From assembly GCF_013466785.1 (NCBI RefSeq), contig NZ_CP059163.1:1736001-1800000 (forward strand): a DNA stretch of 64,000 nt, in the 5' to 3' direction. Each line of letters starts with the position of its first letter. Positions within the stretch are counted from its first letter, which is position 1. The position numbers were made by a program, and so were the translations under genes. A model generated the notes under the pieces. The model made no database searches, was not told the origin of the DNA, and saw only the letters and a list, made by a program, of their open reading frames with translations. Of this stretch, positions 35,643-45,252 are shown one piece after another. This stretch comes from Nocardioides marinisabuli (GTDB taxonomy: Bacteria > Actinomycetota > Actinomycetes > Propionibacteriales > Nocardioidaceae).

Positions 35643-36555
35643 GCGCGGGGGCCGGGGTGGAGGCGGGCGCCAGCGCCGCGCAGCTGGCCCGCCGCCGACG
35701 CGCCGAGAGCCGGCGCCGCGGGTGGCGCGAGTTCCGCCGGCACCGCTCGGGCGTGGCCGGGCTCGTCGTGCTCGGCGCGTTCGTGCTGCTGGCCCTGCTG
35801 GCGCCCGTGATCGCCGACGCCGAGGGGCTCTCGGTGACCCGCGCCCAGGGCGGGGTCCTGCAGCCGCCCTCGACGACGTACCTGCTCGGCACCGACGACA
35901 ACGGCCGCTCGGTGCTGACCCTGCTGATCTGGGGCGCCCGCGTCAGCCTGCTGGTGGGGCTGCTCGCGACCGTCATCTCGATGGTGATCGGCACCCTCGT
36001 GGGCCTGCTCTCCGGCTACTTCGGCGGCTGGCCCGGGGCCCTGCTCTTCCGGCTCACCGAGTGGTTCCTGGTGATCCCGTTCCTGCCGCTGGCGATCGTG
36101 CTGGCCAGCGTGCTGGGCCGCTCGCTGCTCAACATCGCGCTGGTCATCGGGGTGACGTCGTGGACGAGCACCGCGCTGCTGATCCGCAGCCAGACCCTGT
36201 CCATCAAGGAGCGCGCCTACCTGGAGCGGGCCCGCGGCCTCGGTGCCGGCCACCTGCACCTGCTGCGCCGCCACGTGCTGCCCAACGTGGCGCCGCTCGT
36301 CTTCGCCAACACCACCCTGACCGTGGCCGTGGCGATCCTGGCCGAGACCACGCTCAGCTTCCTCGGCCTCGGCGACCCCACGCGGGTCTCGTGGGGCTCG
36401 ATGCTCGAGGACGCCTTCCGGGTCGGGGCGATCACGACCGGCTCGTGGTGGTTCATCGTGCCGCCCGGGCTGTGCGTGGTGCTGGTGGTGCTCTCCTTCA
36501 CGCTGATCGGCCAGGCGCTGGAGTCCGTGCTCGACCCCCGGCTCAGGGAGCGACG

Positions 36556-36559
<4 letters not shown>
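35639..36559 (+). CDS. peptide/nickel ABC transporter permease (DppC-like)
   Basis: 306 residues. The cytoplasmic N terminus is very basic (RRRRAESRRRGWREFRRHRSG), followed by six helices and the conserved LLGTDDNGRSVLTLLIWGAR and RARGLGAGHLHLLRRHVLPN segments of the DppC/OppC family. GTG start overlaps the upstream stop (GTGA) and its stop overlaps the ATPase start (ATGA), so the operon is tightly coupled. Confidence 0.92.
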
Positions 36560-37520
<961 letters not shown>

Positions 37521-37524
<4 letters not shown>

Positions 37525-38549
37525 GCGCCGAGCAGACCCTGGACGCACCCGCGACCGGCACGCGCACCCTCGAGGCGCGCGGGGTGCGCGTCGAGTTCGC
37601 CGGCCGCGGGGGAGCCGTGGCCACCGCGCTCGACGGGGCCGACCTGACCGTGCGCTCGGGCGACATCGTCGCCCTGGTGGGCGAGTCGGGCTCGGGCAAG
37701 ACCACCCTGGCCCGCACCCTCGTCGGCCTCCAGGCGCCCACCTCGGGGGAGGTGCGCCTCGACGGGGCGCCCCTGGGCCGGGGGGCCCGGGCCCTGAAGG
37801 CGGTGCGCCGCCAGGTGCAGATGGTGCTCCAGGACCCCGCCGGCGCCCTCAACCCGCGCCACACCGTCTACGAGTCGGTCGCGGAGGGGCTGCGCCTGCA
37901 CGGCCTGTCCGGCGGTCGCGGTGGCGGCCCGGGCGAGGAGCAGCGGGTCGGTGCCGCTCTGGCCGCCGCCGGGCTGCGACCACCCGAGCGGTTCTACCTG
38001 CGCTACCCCCACGAGCTCTCCGGCGGCCAGCGCCAACGGGTCCTGATCGCCGGGGCGCTGGCCCTCGAGCCGCGGCTGCTGGTGGCCGACGAGCCCGTCT
38101 CCTCCCTCGACGCCTCGGTGCGCGGCGAGCTGCTCGCGCTGCTGCTGCGGCTGCGCGAGGAGCGCGGCCTCGGGGTGCTCGTGGTCACCCACGACCTGGG
38201 GCTGGCCTGGAACATCGCCGACCGGACCGCGGTGATGTACCTGGGCCGGGTCGTCGAGTCGGGCCCCACCGAGCAGGTGCTCGGCGACCCCCAGCACCCC
38301 TACACGCGGGCGCTGCTCTCGGTGGTGCCCGAGTCGCGGCGGGTCGAGCCCGTGGTGCTGGCGGGCGAGATCCCCGACCCGACCCGCATCCCGCGCGGGT
38401 GCCGCTTCCACCCGCGCTGCCCGGCGCTGGCCGACGGCACCGCGGCCGCGGCCGGGGTCGACGCGGCGTGCCGCGGCACCGCGCTCCCGGTGCTCCCCGC
38501 GGTCGACGACCACGTCGCGGCGTGCCACCTGCTCGCCGCGCGCGACTGA
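37521..38549 (+). CDS. peptide ABC transporter ATP-binding protein (DppF-like)
   Basis: 342 residues. Walker A GESGSGKTT, Q-loop VLQDPAGALNPR, signature LSGGQRQRV, Walker B LLVADEPVSSLDASV and H-loop THDLGL are present, and the C-terminal RFHPRCPAL extension marks the OppF/DppF group. It overlaps the DppD-like stop by four bases and ends the operon. The importer probably takes up di- or oligopeptides for the peptidases encoded divergently; nickel or other ligands cannot be excluded. Confidence 0.93.
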
Positions 38550-38562
38550 GCGGCGTACGGGC

Positions 38563-38961
38563 TCAGAAGGTGTCGCGCTGTCCGGCGAGCCAGCGCTTCG
38601 CGTCGGGCACGTCGAACCACAGCGAGACCGCGTCGACGACCAGCAGCACCACGAGGTACGCCGCGTACGCACCGCCGACGTCGTCGCGCCCGAGCAGGGC
38701 GTAGCCGATGACGCCGAGCAGCGGCACCCACAGCACCACGTGCGGCAGCGCCATCGCCAGCGAGAAGCCGCGGTCGAGGACCATCACGACGCCGTTGACG
38801 GCCAGGGCACCGACCGCGAGCGCGGCGACGAGGGGGCCCAGCGGCTGACCGACGACCACCAGGGCGGCCAGGTTGACCGGCATCAGCACCAGGAAGACCC
38901 AGGCCTGCACCGCCAGCGGCAGGCGCTGGGCGCTGCCCAGGACGTCTCGGACCAGACTCAT
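38563..38961 (-). CDS. small membrane protein, function unknown
   Basis: 132 residues with four predicted helices (starting AWVFLVLMPVNLAALVVVG, then LVAALAVGALAVNGVVMVL, VVLWVPLLGVIGYALLG and AYLVVLLVVDAVSLWFDV) and a short hydrophilic tail ending QRDTF. ATG 38961 follows a GGAGG-like site. It is convergent with the Dpp operon (13-bp gap) and divergent from the nucleoside transporter gene. No named family was recognised with confidence. Confidence 0.75.
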   Translation of the reverse strand: MSLVRDVLGSAQRLPLAVQAWVFLVLMPVNLAALVVVGQPLGPLVAALAVGALAVNGVVMVLDRGFSLAMALPHVVLWVPLLGVIGYALLGRDDVGGAYAAYLVVLLVVDAVSLWFDVPDAKRWLAGQRDTF

Positions 38962-39054
38962 GCGATGCCTCCGGCGGCTCGGTGGTGGGTCGTGCCAGCA
39001 TGACCCACGCGCCGACCGACCGGTCGCCGACGTACGGGTGCGAGAGGTGGAGCC

Positions 39055-40413
39055 ATGATCGACGTCCTCTGGGGAGCCGGCGGGATGCTGGTACTGCTGG
39101 CCATCGCGGTGGCGGTCTCGAGCGACCGCCGCGCCATCCGCCCGCGCACGGTGCTGGGTGCCCTGGGCCTGCAGATCGTCTTCGGCGTCGTCGTCCTCTA
39201 CTGGTCGGTGGGCCAGCGGGCCCTCGAGGCGGCCTCGCGGGCCGTGCAGGCCGTCATCGACTCCTCCCGCGAGGGCATCGGCTTCCTCTTCGGCCCGGTC
39301 CTGCCCGAGGAGGGGCAGGTCTTCGCCTTCCAGGTGCTGCCGGTCATCGTCTTCTTCGCCTCGCTGACCGCGGTGCTCTACCACCTCGGCATCCTGCAGC
39401 GCGTCGTGCGCGTGCTCGGCGGCGGCCTGGGCTGGCTGCTCGGCACCGAGAAGGCCGAGTCGACCAACGCCGCCGCCAACATCTTCGTCGGCCAGACCGA
39501 GGCGCCGCTGGTGATCCGGCCGTACGTCGCCGGGCTGTCGCGCTCGGGCCTCTTCGCGGTGATGGTCGGTGGGCTCTCGACCGTCGCCGGGTCGGTGCTG
39601 GTGGGCTACTCGCTGCTCGGCGCCCGCCTCGACTACCTGATCGCCGCCAGCTTCATGGCCGCGCCGGGGGCGCTGCTGATGGCCAAGATCATCCTGCCCG
39701 AGGAGCGGGTGGACGACGAGGCCGAGCAGGGTGGGCAGGACCGGTCGCCCAGCACGGTCCCGAGCGGAGCGGCCTCCGGCAGCGCCGAGGGCGACGGCGC
39801 GGACTCCGAGGACAGGGACTGGTCCAGCGCCGACGAGGTCCTGCGCGCCGAGAAGGAGGCGGCCGAGAGCAAGGGGCCGGCCGACGACGGGATGCGGGCG
39901 CGCAACGTCATCGACGCCGCCGCCAACGGTGCCGCCGACGGGCTCAAGCTGGCCGCGACGATCGGCGCGATGCTGCTGGCGTTCATCTCGCTGATCGCCC
40001 TGCTCAACCTGCTGGTCGGCGGTGTCGGCGGCTGGTTCGGCGCCGGGGACCTGACCATCGAGGAGATCCTCGGCTACGTCTTCGCGCCGCTGATGTCGGC
40101 GATCGGTGTGCCGTGGGGCGAGGCGGTCGAGGCGGGAAGCTTCGTGGGCCAGAAGGTCGTGGTCAACGAGTTCGTCGCCTTCGCCAACCTCGGCGAGGTG
40201 ATCGGCGGCTTCAGCGACAAGACCGCCGCCATCGTCACCTTCGCGCTGACCGGCTTCGCCAACCTCGGCTCGCTGGGCATCCTGCTCGGCGGGCTCGGCG
40301 GCATCGCCCCCGAGCGTCGTCCCGACATCGCCTCGCTCGGGCTGCGCGCGATCCTCGCCGCCACCCTGGCCAACCTGATGAGCGCGGCGATCGCCGGCAT
40401 CCTGATCGGCTGA
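39055..40413 (+). CDS. NupC/CNT family nucleoside transporter
   Basis: 452 residues, somewhat longer than the usual 400 because of an acidic, polar insert between about 220 and 285. Concentrative nucleoside transporter motifs are clear: FVFQVLPVIVFF-like helix, STNAAANIFVGQTEAPLVI (the conserved GQTE), GLSTVAGSVLVGY, FVGQKVVVNEFVAF and FALTGFANLGSLGI. It imports nucleosides with Na+ or H+. ATG 39055 is preceded by GAGGTGGAG. Followed by a 22-bp repeat array. Confidence 0.92.
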   Translation: MIDVLWGAGGMLVLLAIAVAVSSDRRAIRPRTVLGALGLQIVFGVVVLYWSVGQRALEAASRAVQAVIDSSREGIGFLFGPVLPEEGQVFAFQVLPVIVFFASLTAVLYHLGILQRVVRVLGGGLGWLLGTEKAESTNAAANIFVGQTEAPLVIRPYVAGLSRSGLFAVMVGGLSTVAGSVLVGYSLLGARLDYLIAASFMAAPGALLMAKIILPEERVDDEAEQGGQDRSPSTVPSGAASGSAEGDGADSEDRDWSSADEVLRAEKEAAESKGPADDGMRARNVIDAAANGAADGLKLAATIGAMLLAFISLIALLNLLVGGVGGWFGAGDLTIEEILGYVFAPLMSAIGVPWGEAVEAGSFVGQKVVVNEFVAFANLGEVIGGFSDKTAAIVTFALTGFANLGSLGILLGGLGGIAPERRPDIASLGLRAILAATLANLMSAAIAGILIG

Positions 40414-40430
40414 CGCCGCCGGCGCCCCGA

Positions 40431-40496
40431 CCGACCGGTCGAGGGTGCGAAAGTGACCGGTCGATGGTTCAGAAGTGACCGCTCGGCCGTGTCAGG
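40431..40496. repeat. 22-bp tandem repeat, variant family
   Basis: Three phased 22-bp units at 40431, 40453 and 40475. Shared elements are TGACCGGTCGA followed by GG and an AA end. The array fills the convergent gap between the nucleoside transporter and the 40492 gene, whose stop codon is inside the last unit. Sequence differs from the main 22-bp family but the period is the same. Confidence 0.7.
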
Positions 40497-40917
40497 CGCG
40501 GTCGGCGAGGCGGGCGAGGGCCAGGACCAGCCCGGCGGCGGCCACGGCCGGGGCGACGACCCAGGGGTGGGCGTCCGCGGCGACGAGGCCGAACGACGTG
40601 CTCAGCAGCAGCAGCGCGCCTGAACCCCCGGCGAGGGTCAGCGTGGTGCTCCGTGCCCGCGAGAGGGTGGGGGCGTCGCGCTGCAGCAGCACCGCCAGCA
40701 CCGCACCGCCGAAGAGGGTGAGCACCAGCCCCGCCTGCCCCGAGGTCTCGGGCAGGGCCGGGGAGGCCACGAAGGCCCCCACCAGCAGGGCCATGCCCAC
40801 CTGCAGCCAGGTCCGGTCGGTGCTCCCGACCTCGAACGTCCTGCCAGTGCCTGTATCCGTGCCTGTCCCTGTGCCGGTGCCTGTCGGTGTGGCGGGCACG
40901 TGGTGGTCGGCTCCCAT
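40492..40917 (-). CDS. hypothetical membrane protein with Thr-Gly repeat N terminus
   Basis: 141 residues. After MGADHHVPATP comes a TG-dipeptide run (TGTGTGTGTDTGTG) coded by a hexanucleotide repeat, then four hydrophobic helices (for example VGMALLVGAFVASPALP, LVLTLFGGAVLAVLL and WVVAPAVAAAGLVLALARL). ATG 40917. The repeat number could vary by slippage, changing the length of the cytoplasmic or surface tail. No family recognised. Confidence 0.65.
   Translation of the reverse strand: MGADHHVPATPTGTGTGTGTDTGTGRTFEVGSTDRTWLQVGMALLVGAFVASPALPETSGQAGLVLTLFGGAVLAVLLQRDAPTLSRARSTTLTLAGGSGALLLLSTSFGLVAADAHPWVVAPAVAAAGLVLALARLADRA
40846..40893. repeat. hexanucleotide repeat coding a Thr-Gly run
   Basis: Eight imperfect 6-bp units built on TGTGCC/TGTCCC (plus strand) inside the 40492-40917 gene. 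They code alternating Thr and Gly (Asp once). Confidence 0.7.
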
Positions 40918-41006
40918 GTCGCACTCCCTCTCCGCGGGCTGCCCGAACAGCCCGTCGCGCGCGACGCTACCCGGCCTCCGGCGGCCGGTCCAGGGAGTCG
41001 CGCGGG

Positions 41007-41561
41007 TCAGGCGAAGGCGGCGACTGCCGCCTCGCAGAACGCGTCGAGGTCGCCGGGGTTGCGGCTGGTGACCAGCGTCCACCCGTTGTGCTCGCAGGTG
41101 AACGACTCCTCGTCGACCCAGGTGGCGCCGGCGTTGCGGATGTCGGTCTGCAGGCTCGGGAAGCTGGTCAGCGTCTTGCCCTCGAGGCGCCCGGTCTCCA
41201 CCAGGGTCCACGGGCCGTGGCAGATCGACGCCACCGGCTTGCCCGCGTCGATGACCTCGCGCATGAAGGCCACCGCGTCCTCCTCGACGCGCAGGGCGTC
41301 GGCGTTGGTGGTCCCTCCGGGCAGCACCACGGCGTCGAAGGTCGCCGGGTCCGCGTCGCCGAGGGCGAGCGTCGCCTCGAAGGTGCCGGCCTCGTTGACG
41401 TCGCTCTCGAACGCCTGCACCTTGCCGGTCTCGGGTGCGATCAGCACGGCGGTGGCGCCGGCGTCCTCGACGGCCTGCCAGGGCTGGGTCAGCTCGGGCT
41501 GCTCCACGCCCGACTGGGCCACGATGAACGCCACGCGCTTGCCGGTCAGGTCGTTGCTCAT
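41007..41561 (-). CDS. DJ-1/PfpI family (type 1 glutamine amidotransferase-like) protein
   Basis: 184 residues. The nucleophile elbow ICHGPW contains the reactive Cys, and the upstream FDAVVLPGGTTNAD and downstream TSRNPGDLDAF match the PfpI/YhbO group. These act as stress-related proteases or deglycases; the exact reaction is disputed in the family. ATG 41561 with AGGAGG upstream. Divergent from the aldo-keto reductase gene. Confidence 0.9.
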   Translation of the reverse strand: MSNDLTGKRVAFIVAQSGVEQPELTQPWQAVEDAGATAVLIAPETGKVQAFESDVNEAGTFEATLALGDADPATFDAVVLPGGTTNADALRVEEDAVAFMREVIDAGKPVASICHGPWTLVETGRLEGKTLTSFPSLQTDIRNAGATWVDEESFTCEHNGWTLVTSRNPGDLDAFCEAAVAAFA

Positions 41562-41699
41562 CAGGTCCTCCTGGGGTCGGGGCCTCGGGCCCGCGTCTGG
41601 GGGTCGTCGTACGTCGCTGTGCGTGCTCTCCACTGCACCAGCCGGTCCGGCGGCGTTCGACACCCCCAGGGGTGGGCGGGGGCGCTGCAGCGGGGCGGG

Positions 41700-41705
41700 T
41701 AGACA
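41700..41705 (+). promoter_or_regulatory. possible -10 box of a leaderless transcript
   Basis: TAGACA, six bases, then ATG 41712. The last base departs from the TANNNT consensus, so this is weaker than the other examples; no Shine-Dalgarno-like site matches better than the G-run next to the start. Confidence 0.35.
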
Positions 41706-41711
41706 GGGGGC

Positions 41712-42596
41712 ATGCAGACACGAGAGATCGGCAACGACACCGTCGGGCGCGTCCAGGTCGGGGCGATCGGGCTGGGCCTGATGACCTTCGACCAGTCCGG
41801 CACCCAGCCGCGCGAGCAGCTGCTCGACACGATGCGCGCGGCGCTCGACGCGGGCGTGACGCTCTGGGACACCGCCGACGCCTACGGCCCCGGCGACGAG
41901 CTGGGTGCCGACGCCCAGGGCGCCAACGAGCGCCTGGTCGCCGGTCTGATCGACGAGCTCGGGGTCCGCGACCAGGTGCTGCTGGCCACCAAGGGTGGCC
42001 ACGTGCGCGCCGGGGGAGGCGCGTGGGCGCTCGACAGCTCCGCCGCCCACCTGCGCTCGGCCGTCGACGCCAGCCTCGAGCGGCTCGGTGTCGACCAGAT
42101 CGCGCTGTGGCAGCACCACCGCCCCGACCCCGAGGTGCCCTACGAGGACGTCGTCGGCACCCTCAAGGAGATCGCCGACTCGGGCAAGGTCGCCCGCGTC
42201 GGTCTCTCCAACGCCGACCCCGCCCAGATCCGCCTGGCCCACTCGGTGCTCGGCGACCGGCTGGTCAGCGTGCAGAACCAGTTCTCGCCCGCCTTCCGCT
42301 CCAGCGCGCCCGAGATCGACGTGTGCGAGGAGCTGGGACTGGCGTTCCTGCCGTGGAGCCCGCTCGGCGGCCTCTCCGACGCCAAGGGGCTCGCCGAGAA
42401 GCACCCCGGCTTCGCCCGCGTCGCCGAGGACCGCGGGATCAGCGCCCAGCAGGTCGTCCTGGCCTGGGAGCTCGCCCAGTCGCCCGTGGTCATCCCGATC
42501 CCCGGCGCCAAGCGGCCCCAGTCGATCACCGACTCGGCCGCCGCCGCCGAGATCGAGCTGACTCCTGACGAGCTTGCGGCGCTCGACGCGTCCTGA
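41712..42596 (+). CDS. aldo/keto reductase
   Basis: 294 residues, a (beta/alpha)8 NADPH-dependent reductase. The catalytic tetrad is visible: Asp and Tyr in DTADAYGPGDEL, Lys in LATKGG and His in LWQHHRPDP. The C-terminal cofactor loop IPIPGAKRPQSI is also typical. It reduces aldehydes or ketones. ATG 41712. Its substrate is unknown; the neighbours (DJ-1 protein, zinc alcohol dehydrogenase) suggest carbonyl detoxification, which is inference. Confidence 0.92.
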   Translation: MQTREIGNDTVGRVQVGAIGLGLMTFDQSGTQPREQLLDTMRAALDAGVTLWDTADAYGPGDELGADAQGANERLVAGLIDELGVRDQVLLATKGGHVRAGGGAWALDSSAAHLRSAVDASLERLGVDQIALWQHHRPDPEVPYEDVVGTLKEIADSGKVARVGLSNADPAQIRLAHSVLGDRLVSVQNQFSPAFRSSAPEIDVCEELGLAFLPWSPLGGLSDAKGLAEKHPGFARVAEDRGISAQQVVLAWELAQSPVVIPIPGAKRPQSITDSAAAAEIELTPDELAALDAS

Positions 42597-42723
42597 GGCT
42601 GGACCGGCCCGGCGGGGGGGCGTGCGGGGTGGCAGCGGTGAGCTGCCAACCGAGCTGACGGACCGGACGGTTGCCAGCCCACCGCCGCCACCTCCGCCGC
42701 AGGGTGGGACGGCGGCCGGACCG

Positions 42724-42729
42724 TAGGCT
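42724..42729 (+). promoter_or_regulatory. -10 box of a probable leaderless transcript
   Basis: TAGGCT, seven bases, then ATG 42737 of the alcohol dehydrogenase. No Shine-Dalgarno. A small hairpin (GGCAGC/GCTGCC, 42631-42647) upstream may end the preceding gene. Confidence 0.55.
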
Positions 42730-42736
42730 CCGCGCC

Positions 42737-43780
42737 ATGAGAGCCGTCCTGCTGGAGACGTTCGGCGGACCCCTGTCGGTCGCCGACCTGCCCGACCCGG
42801 CCTGCCCCGGGGACGGGGTGGTGGTGCGGGTCGGGGCCACCGGGCTGTGCCGCAGCGACTGGCACGCCTGGCAGGGCCACGACGACGGCGTCCGCCTGCC
42901 GCACGTGCCGGGCCACGAGCTCGCCGGCACGGTGGTCGAGGTCGGCCCGGCCGTCTCGACGGTGGCGGTCGGCGACCGGGTGACCACCCCGTTCGTGCTG
43001 GCCTGCGGCACCTGTGCCACCTGCCGGCGCGGCGACCAGCAGGTCTGCGAGCGCCAGGAGCAGCCCGGCTTCACCGGGTGGGGCTCCTTCGCCGAGCTGG
43101 TGGCGCTGCCCCGCGCCGAGGTCAACCTGGTGCGGCTGCCCGACGAGGTGCCCGACGACGTGGCCGCGGGCCTCGGCTGCCGGGTGGCGACGGCGTACCG
43201 GGCGGTCGCGCAGGTCGGGGGAGTGCGCCCCGGTGAGCGGGTCGTGGTGCACGGCTGCGGCGGCGTCGGGCTCGCGGCGGTGATGGTGGCCCGGGCGCTC
43301 GGCGCCGAGGTGTACGCCGTCGATCCCGCGCCGGCCTCCCGCGACCTGGCCGCGCGGCTCGGCGCGGTGCCGGTCGACCCGGCGGCCGGAGCGGTGGTCG
43401 AGGCGCTGGTCGACCTCACCGGCGGTGGCGCCGACGTCTCGCTCGACGCCTTCGGGGCCGCCTCGGTCGCGAGCGCCTCGCTGCGCTGCCTGCGCCCGCG
43501 TGGCCGGCACGTGCAGGTGGGTCTCCTCGGCGGAGCCGACGCCGGCGCCGGGGCCGACCTCGGGCTGGTGGTCGCCCGCGAGCTGCAGGTGCTGGGCAGC
43601 CACGGCCTCTCCGCCACCGGCTACCCCGAGCTGCTCGCCCTCGTCGCCGACGGCACCCTGCGCCCCGACCTGCTGCTGCGCGACCGGGTGGGGCTCGCCG
43701 AGGGCGCCCGCCGCCTCGCCGCCCTCGGCGAGCCCGGCGCCGGCGCCGGCGGCGCCACCGTCGTCCTGCCCCACCGCTGA
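42737..43780 (+). CDS. zinc-dependent alcohol dehydrogenase (MDR family)
   Basis: 347 residues. The catalytic zinc ligands are Cys in GLCRSDWH and the GHE motif (VPGHELAG); the structural zinc site is CGTCATCRRGDQQVC. The cofactor motif is GCGGVGLAAV, followed by VYAVDPAP, whose Asp suggests NAD. It interconverts a primary or secondary alcohol and its carbonyl. ATG 42737 appears leaderless, which excludes an upstream in-frame ATG at 42671. The stop codon TGA is part of the first unit of a 22-bp repeat array. Confidence 0.93.
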   Translation: MRAVLLETFGGPLSVADLPDPACPGDGVVVRVGATGLCRSDWHAWQGHDDGVRLPHVPGHELAGTVVEVGPAVSTVAVGDRVTTPFVLACGTCATCRRGDQQVCERQEQPGFTGWGSFAELVALPRAEVNLVRLPDEVPDDVAAGLGCRVATAYRAVAQVGGVRPGERVVVHGCGGVGLAAVMVARALGAEVYAVDPAPASRDLAARLGAVPVDPAAGAVVEALVDLTGGGADVSLDAFGAASVASASLRCLRPRGRHVQVGLLGGADAGAGADLGLVVARELQVLGSHGLSATGYPELLALVADGTLRPDLLLRDRVGLAEGARRLAALGEPGAGAGGATVVLPHR

Positions 43781-43932
43781 CCCGGCCCGAATCTCACGCC
43801 GACCCGGCGCAGATCTCACGCTGACCCGTCACATTCCTCCCCCTACGAGGGAAGTAGCGCCGGCTCGGCGGGGAAGTGGCGCCGGCTCGGCGGGGAAGTG
43901 GCGCCGGCTCGGCGGGGAAGTGGCGCCGGCTC
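43779..43932. repeat. seven-unit 22-bp repeat array, three direct then four inverted
   Basis: Units start at 43779, 43801 and 43823 in the plus sense (heads GACCCGGCCC, GACCCGGCGC, GACCCGTCAC) and at 43845, 43867, 43889 and 43911 in the minus sense (head GAGCCGGCGC). All seven are exactly 22 bp with no spacer: 154 bp in total. The last three are identical. The orientation switch falls exactly on a unit border. The array fills the convergent gap between the alcohol dehydrogenase and patatin genes and could form a long hairpin. Confidence 0.9.
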
Positions 43933-43936
43933 GCGG

Positions 43937-45226
43937 CTACCCGGCGACGCCGCTGGGCGGGTCGAGGTGGCCGGTGCGCCACAGCCCGCCGTTGGTCTCG
44001 AGCCAGCGCTGGGCGTCGCGGCGGCCCAGGGCGGCCGCCTCGTCGAAGAAGTCGGGGTCGAACATCAGGTAGGACAGCAGCTCGCCCTGCAGCGGGCTGT
44101 CGCTGCCCAGCAGCCGGTGCACCACCTGCAGGTCGGGGTCGCCGATGGTGCGGCGCACGGTGGCGTGGTTGGCGCGGAAGACGTCCATCGCGACCTGGGC
44201 CAGCTCCTCGCCCTGCTCGGGGGCGACCGCTGCGTAGGGCAGCACCCGCTGCGGCGCCCGCCCGCGCGCACGCCGGTGCCGCTCGAGGTGCGGCGCCAGG
44301 TCGGGGTCGTCGACCAGCACGTTGGTCTCGGCGAGGCGGCGCAGGTCGTGGCGCAGCGGGTCGTCCATCACCGCGCCCAGCAGCGTCGCGCCGCCGTCGC
44401 CCAGGTCGACGGCCTGCTGGTCGCGCTCGGCGTCGGGCTGCGCGGGGCGGATGCTGCCAGTGCCCACGACCACCACCCGATCGGCGCCCAGCTCGACCGC
44501 GGGGGCGAGCGGTACCCGGCGCCGGGTCGCCCCGTCGACGTACCACCCGGCCGCCTCGGCGGGCTCCTCGACCTGCACCGAGGGGAACAGCGCCGGGATC
44601 GCTGCGGAGGCCATCAGGTGCTCGACACCGGTGCGGGCGCGCACGTAGGCGCGGTGGTGCTCGGCCGGCGGCACCGGCAGGTCGCCGTACGCGCCCGTGG
44701 CCTCGGTGAACATGGTGACCCGGCCGGTGCGCACCGCGGTGGCCGTCAGCGCGAGCGCCTCGACCCGGCCGGCGTCGACGTTGTCGTGCAGGGCGTCCCA
44801 GTCGATGGCACGGCCCAGGGTCGCGGCCAGCGGTGCGGTGCCGAAGAGCCCCCGCAGCCGGAAGCCGGTCAGGCCCAGCGTCTCGGAGGCGTAGCGGGCC
44901 AGCACCACCGGCGCCTGGCGCCACAGCGGCTGCATCACCTGCTTCTTGGTGGCCTGGGCCAGCACCTCGAGCAGCCGCGCCCCCTGCTCCTCGGCGTCGA
45001 GGTGGGCGGTGGAGGTGAGGGCGGCGCTGAGCAGCGCCCCGGCGCTGGTGCCGACCAGCAGCGTGGGGCGGTGGCCGTCGGCCTCGAGCGCCGGCAGCAG
45101 CACCCCCAGGGCCCCCACCTGGTACGCCGACCGGGCGCCGCCGGCGTCGAGGACCAGGCACGTGCCGCCATCGGTGGGCTGGTCGGCGGGCTGGGCGGTG
45201 GAGTCGGCGGTGGAGTCGGCGGCCAT
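43937..45226 (-). CDS. patatin-like phospholipase
   Basis: 429 residues. The patatin core runs from about 20 to 260: LDAGGARSAYQVGALG (a variant of the oxyanion GGGxRG loop), the nucleophile elbow GTSAG with catalytic Ser, and the catalytic Asp in YVDGATRR. This Ser-Asp dyad hydrolyses acyl esters of lipids. A helical C-terminal part of about 150 residues is less conserved. ATG 45226. The odd oxyanion loop (Ser where Gly is usual) may affect rate. Confidence 0.88.
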   Translation of the reverse strand: MAADSTADSTAQPADQPTDGGTCLVLDAGGARSAYQVGALGVLLPALEADGHRPTLLVGTSAGALLSAALTSTAHLDAEEQGARLLEVLAQATKKQVMQPLWRQAPVVLARYASETLGLTGFRLRGLFGTAPLAATLGRAIDWDALHDNVDAGRVEALALTATAVRTGRVTMFTEATGAYGDLPVPPAEHHRAYVRARTGVEHLMASAAIPALFPSVQVEEPAEAAGWYVDGATRRRVPLAPAVELGADRVVVVGTGSIRPAQPDAERDQQAVDLGDGGATLLGAVMDDPLRHDLRRLAETNVLVDDPDLAPHLERHRRARGRAPQRVLPYAAVAPEQGEELAQVAMDVFRANHATVRRTIGDPDLQVVHRLLGSDSPLQGELLSYLMFDPDFFDEAAALGRRDAQRWLETNGGLWRTGHLDPPSGVAG

Positions 45227-45252
45227 CCCCCGAGACTCTCACGCGCCAGCCC

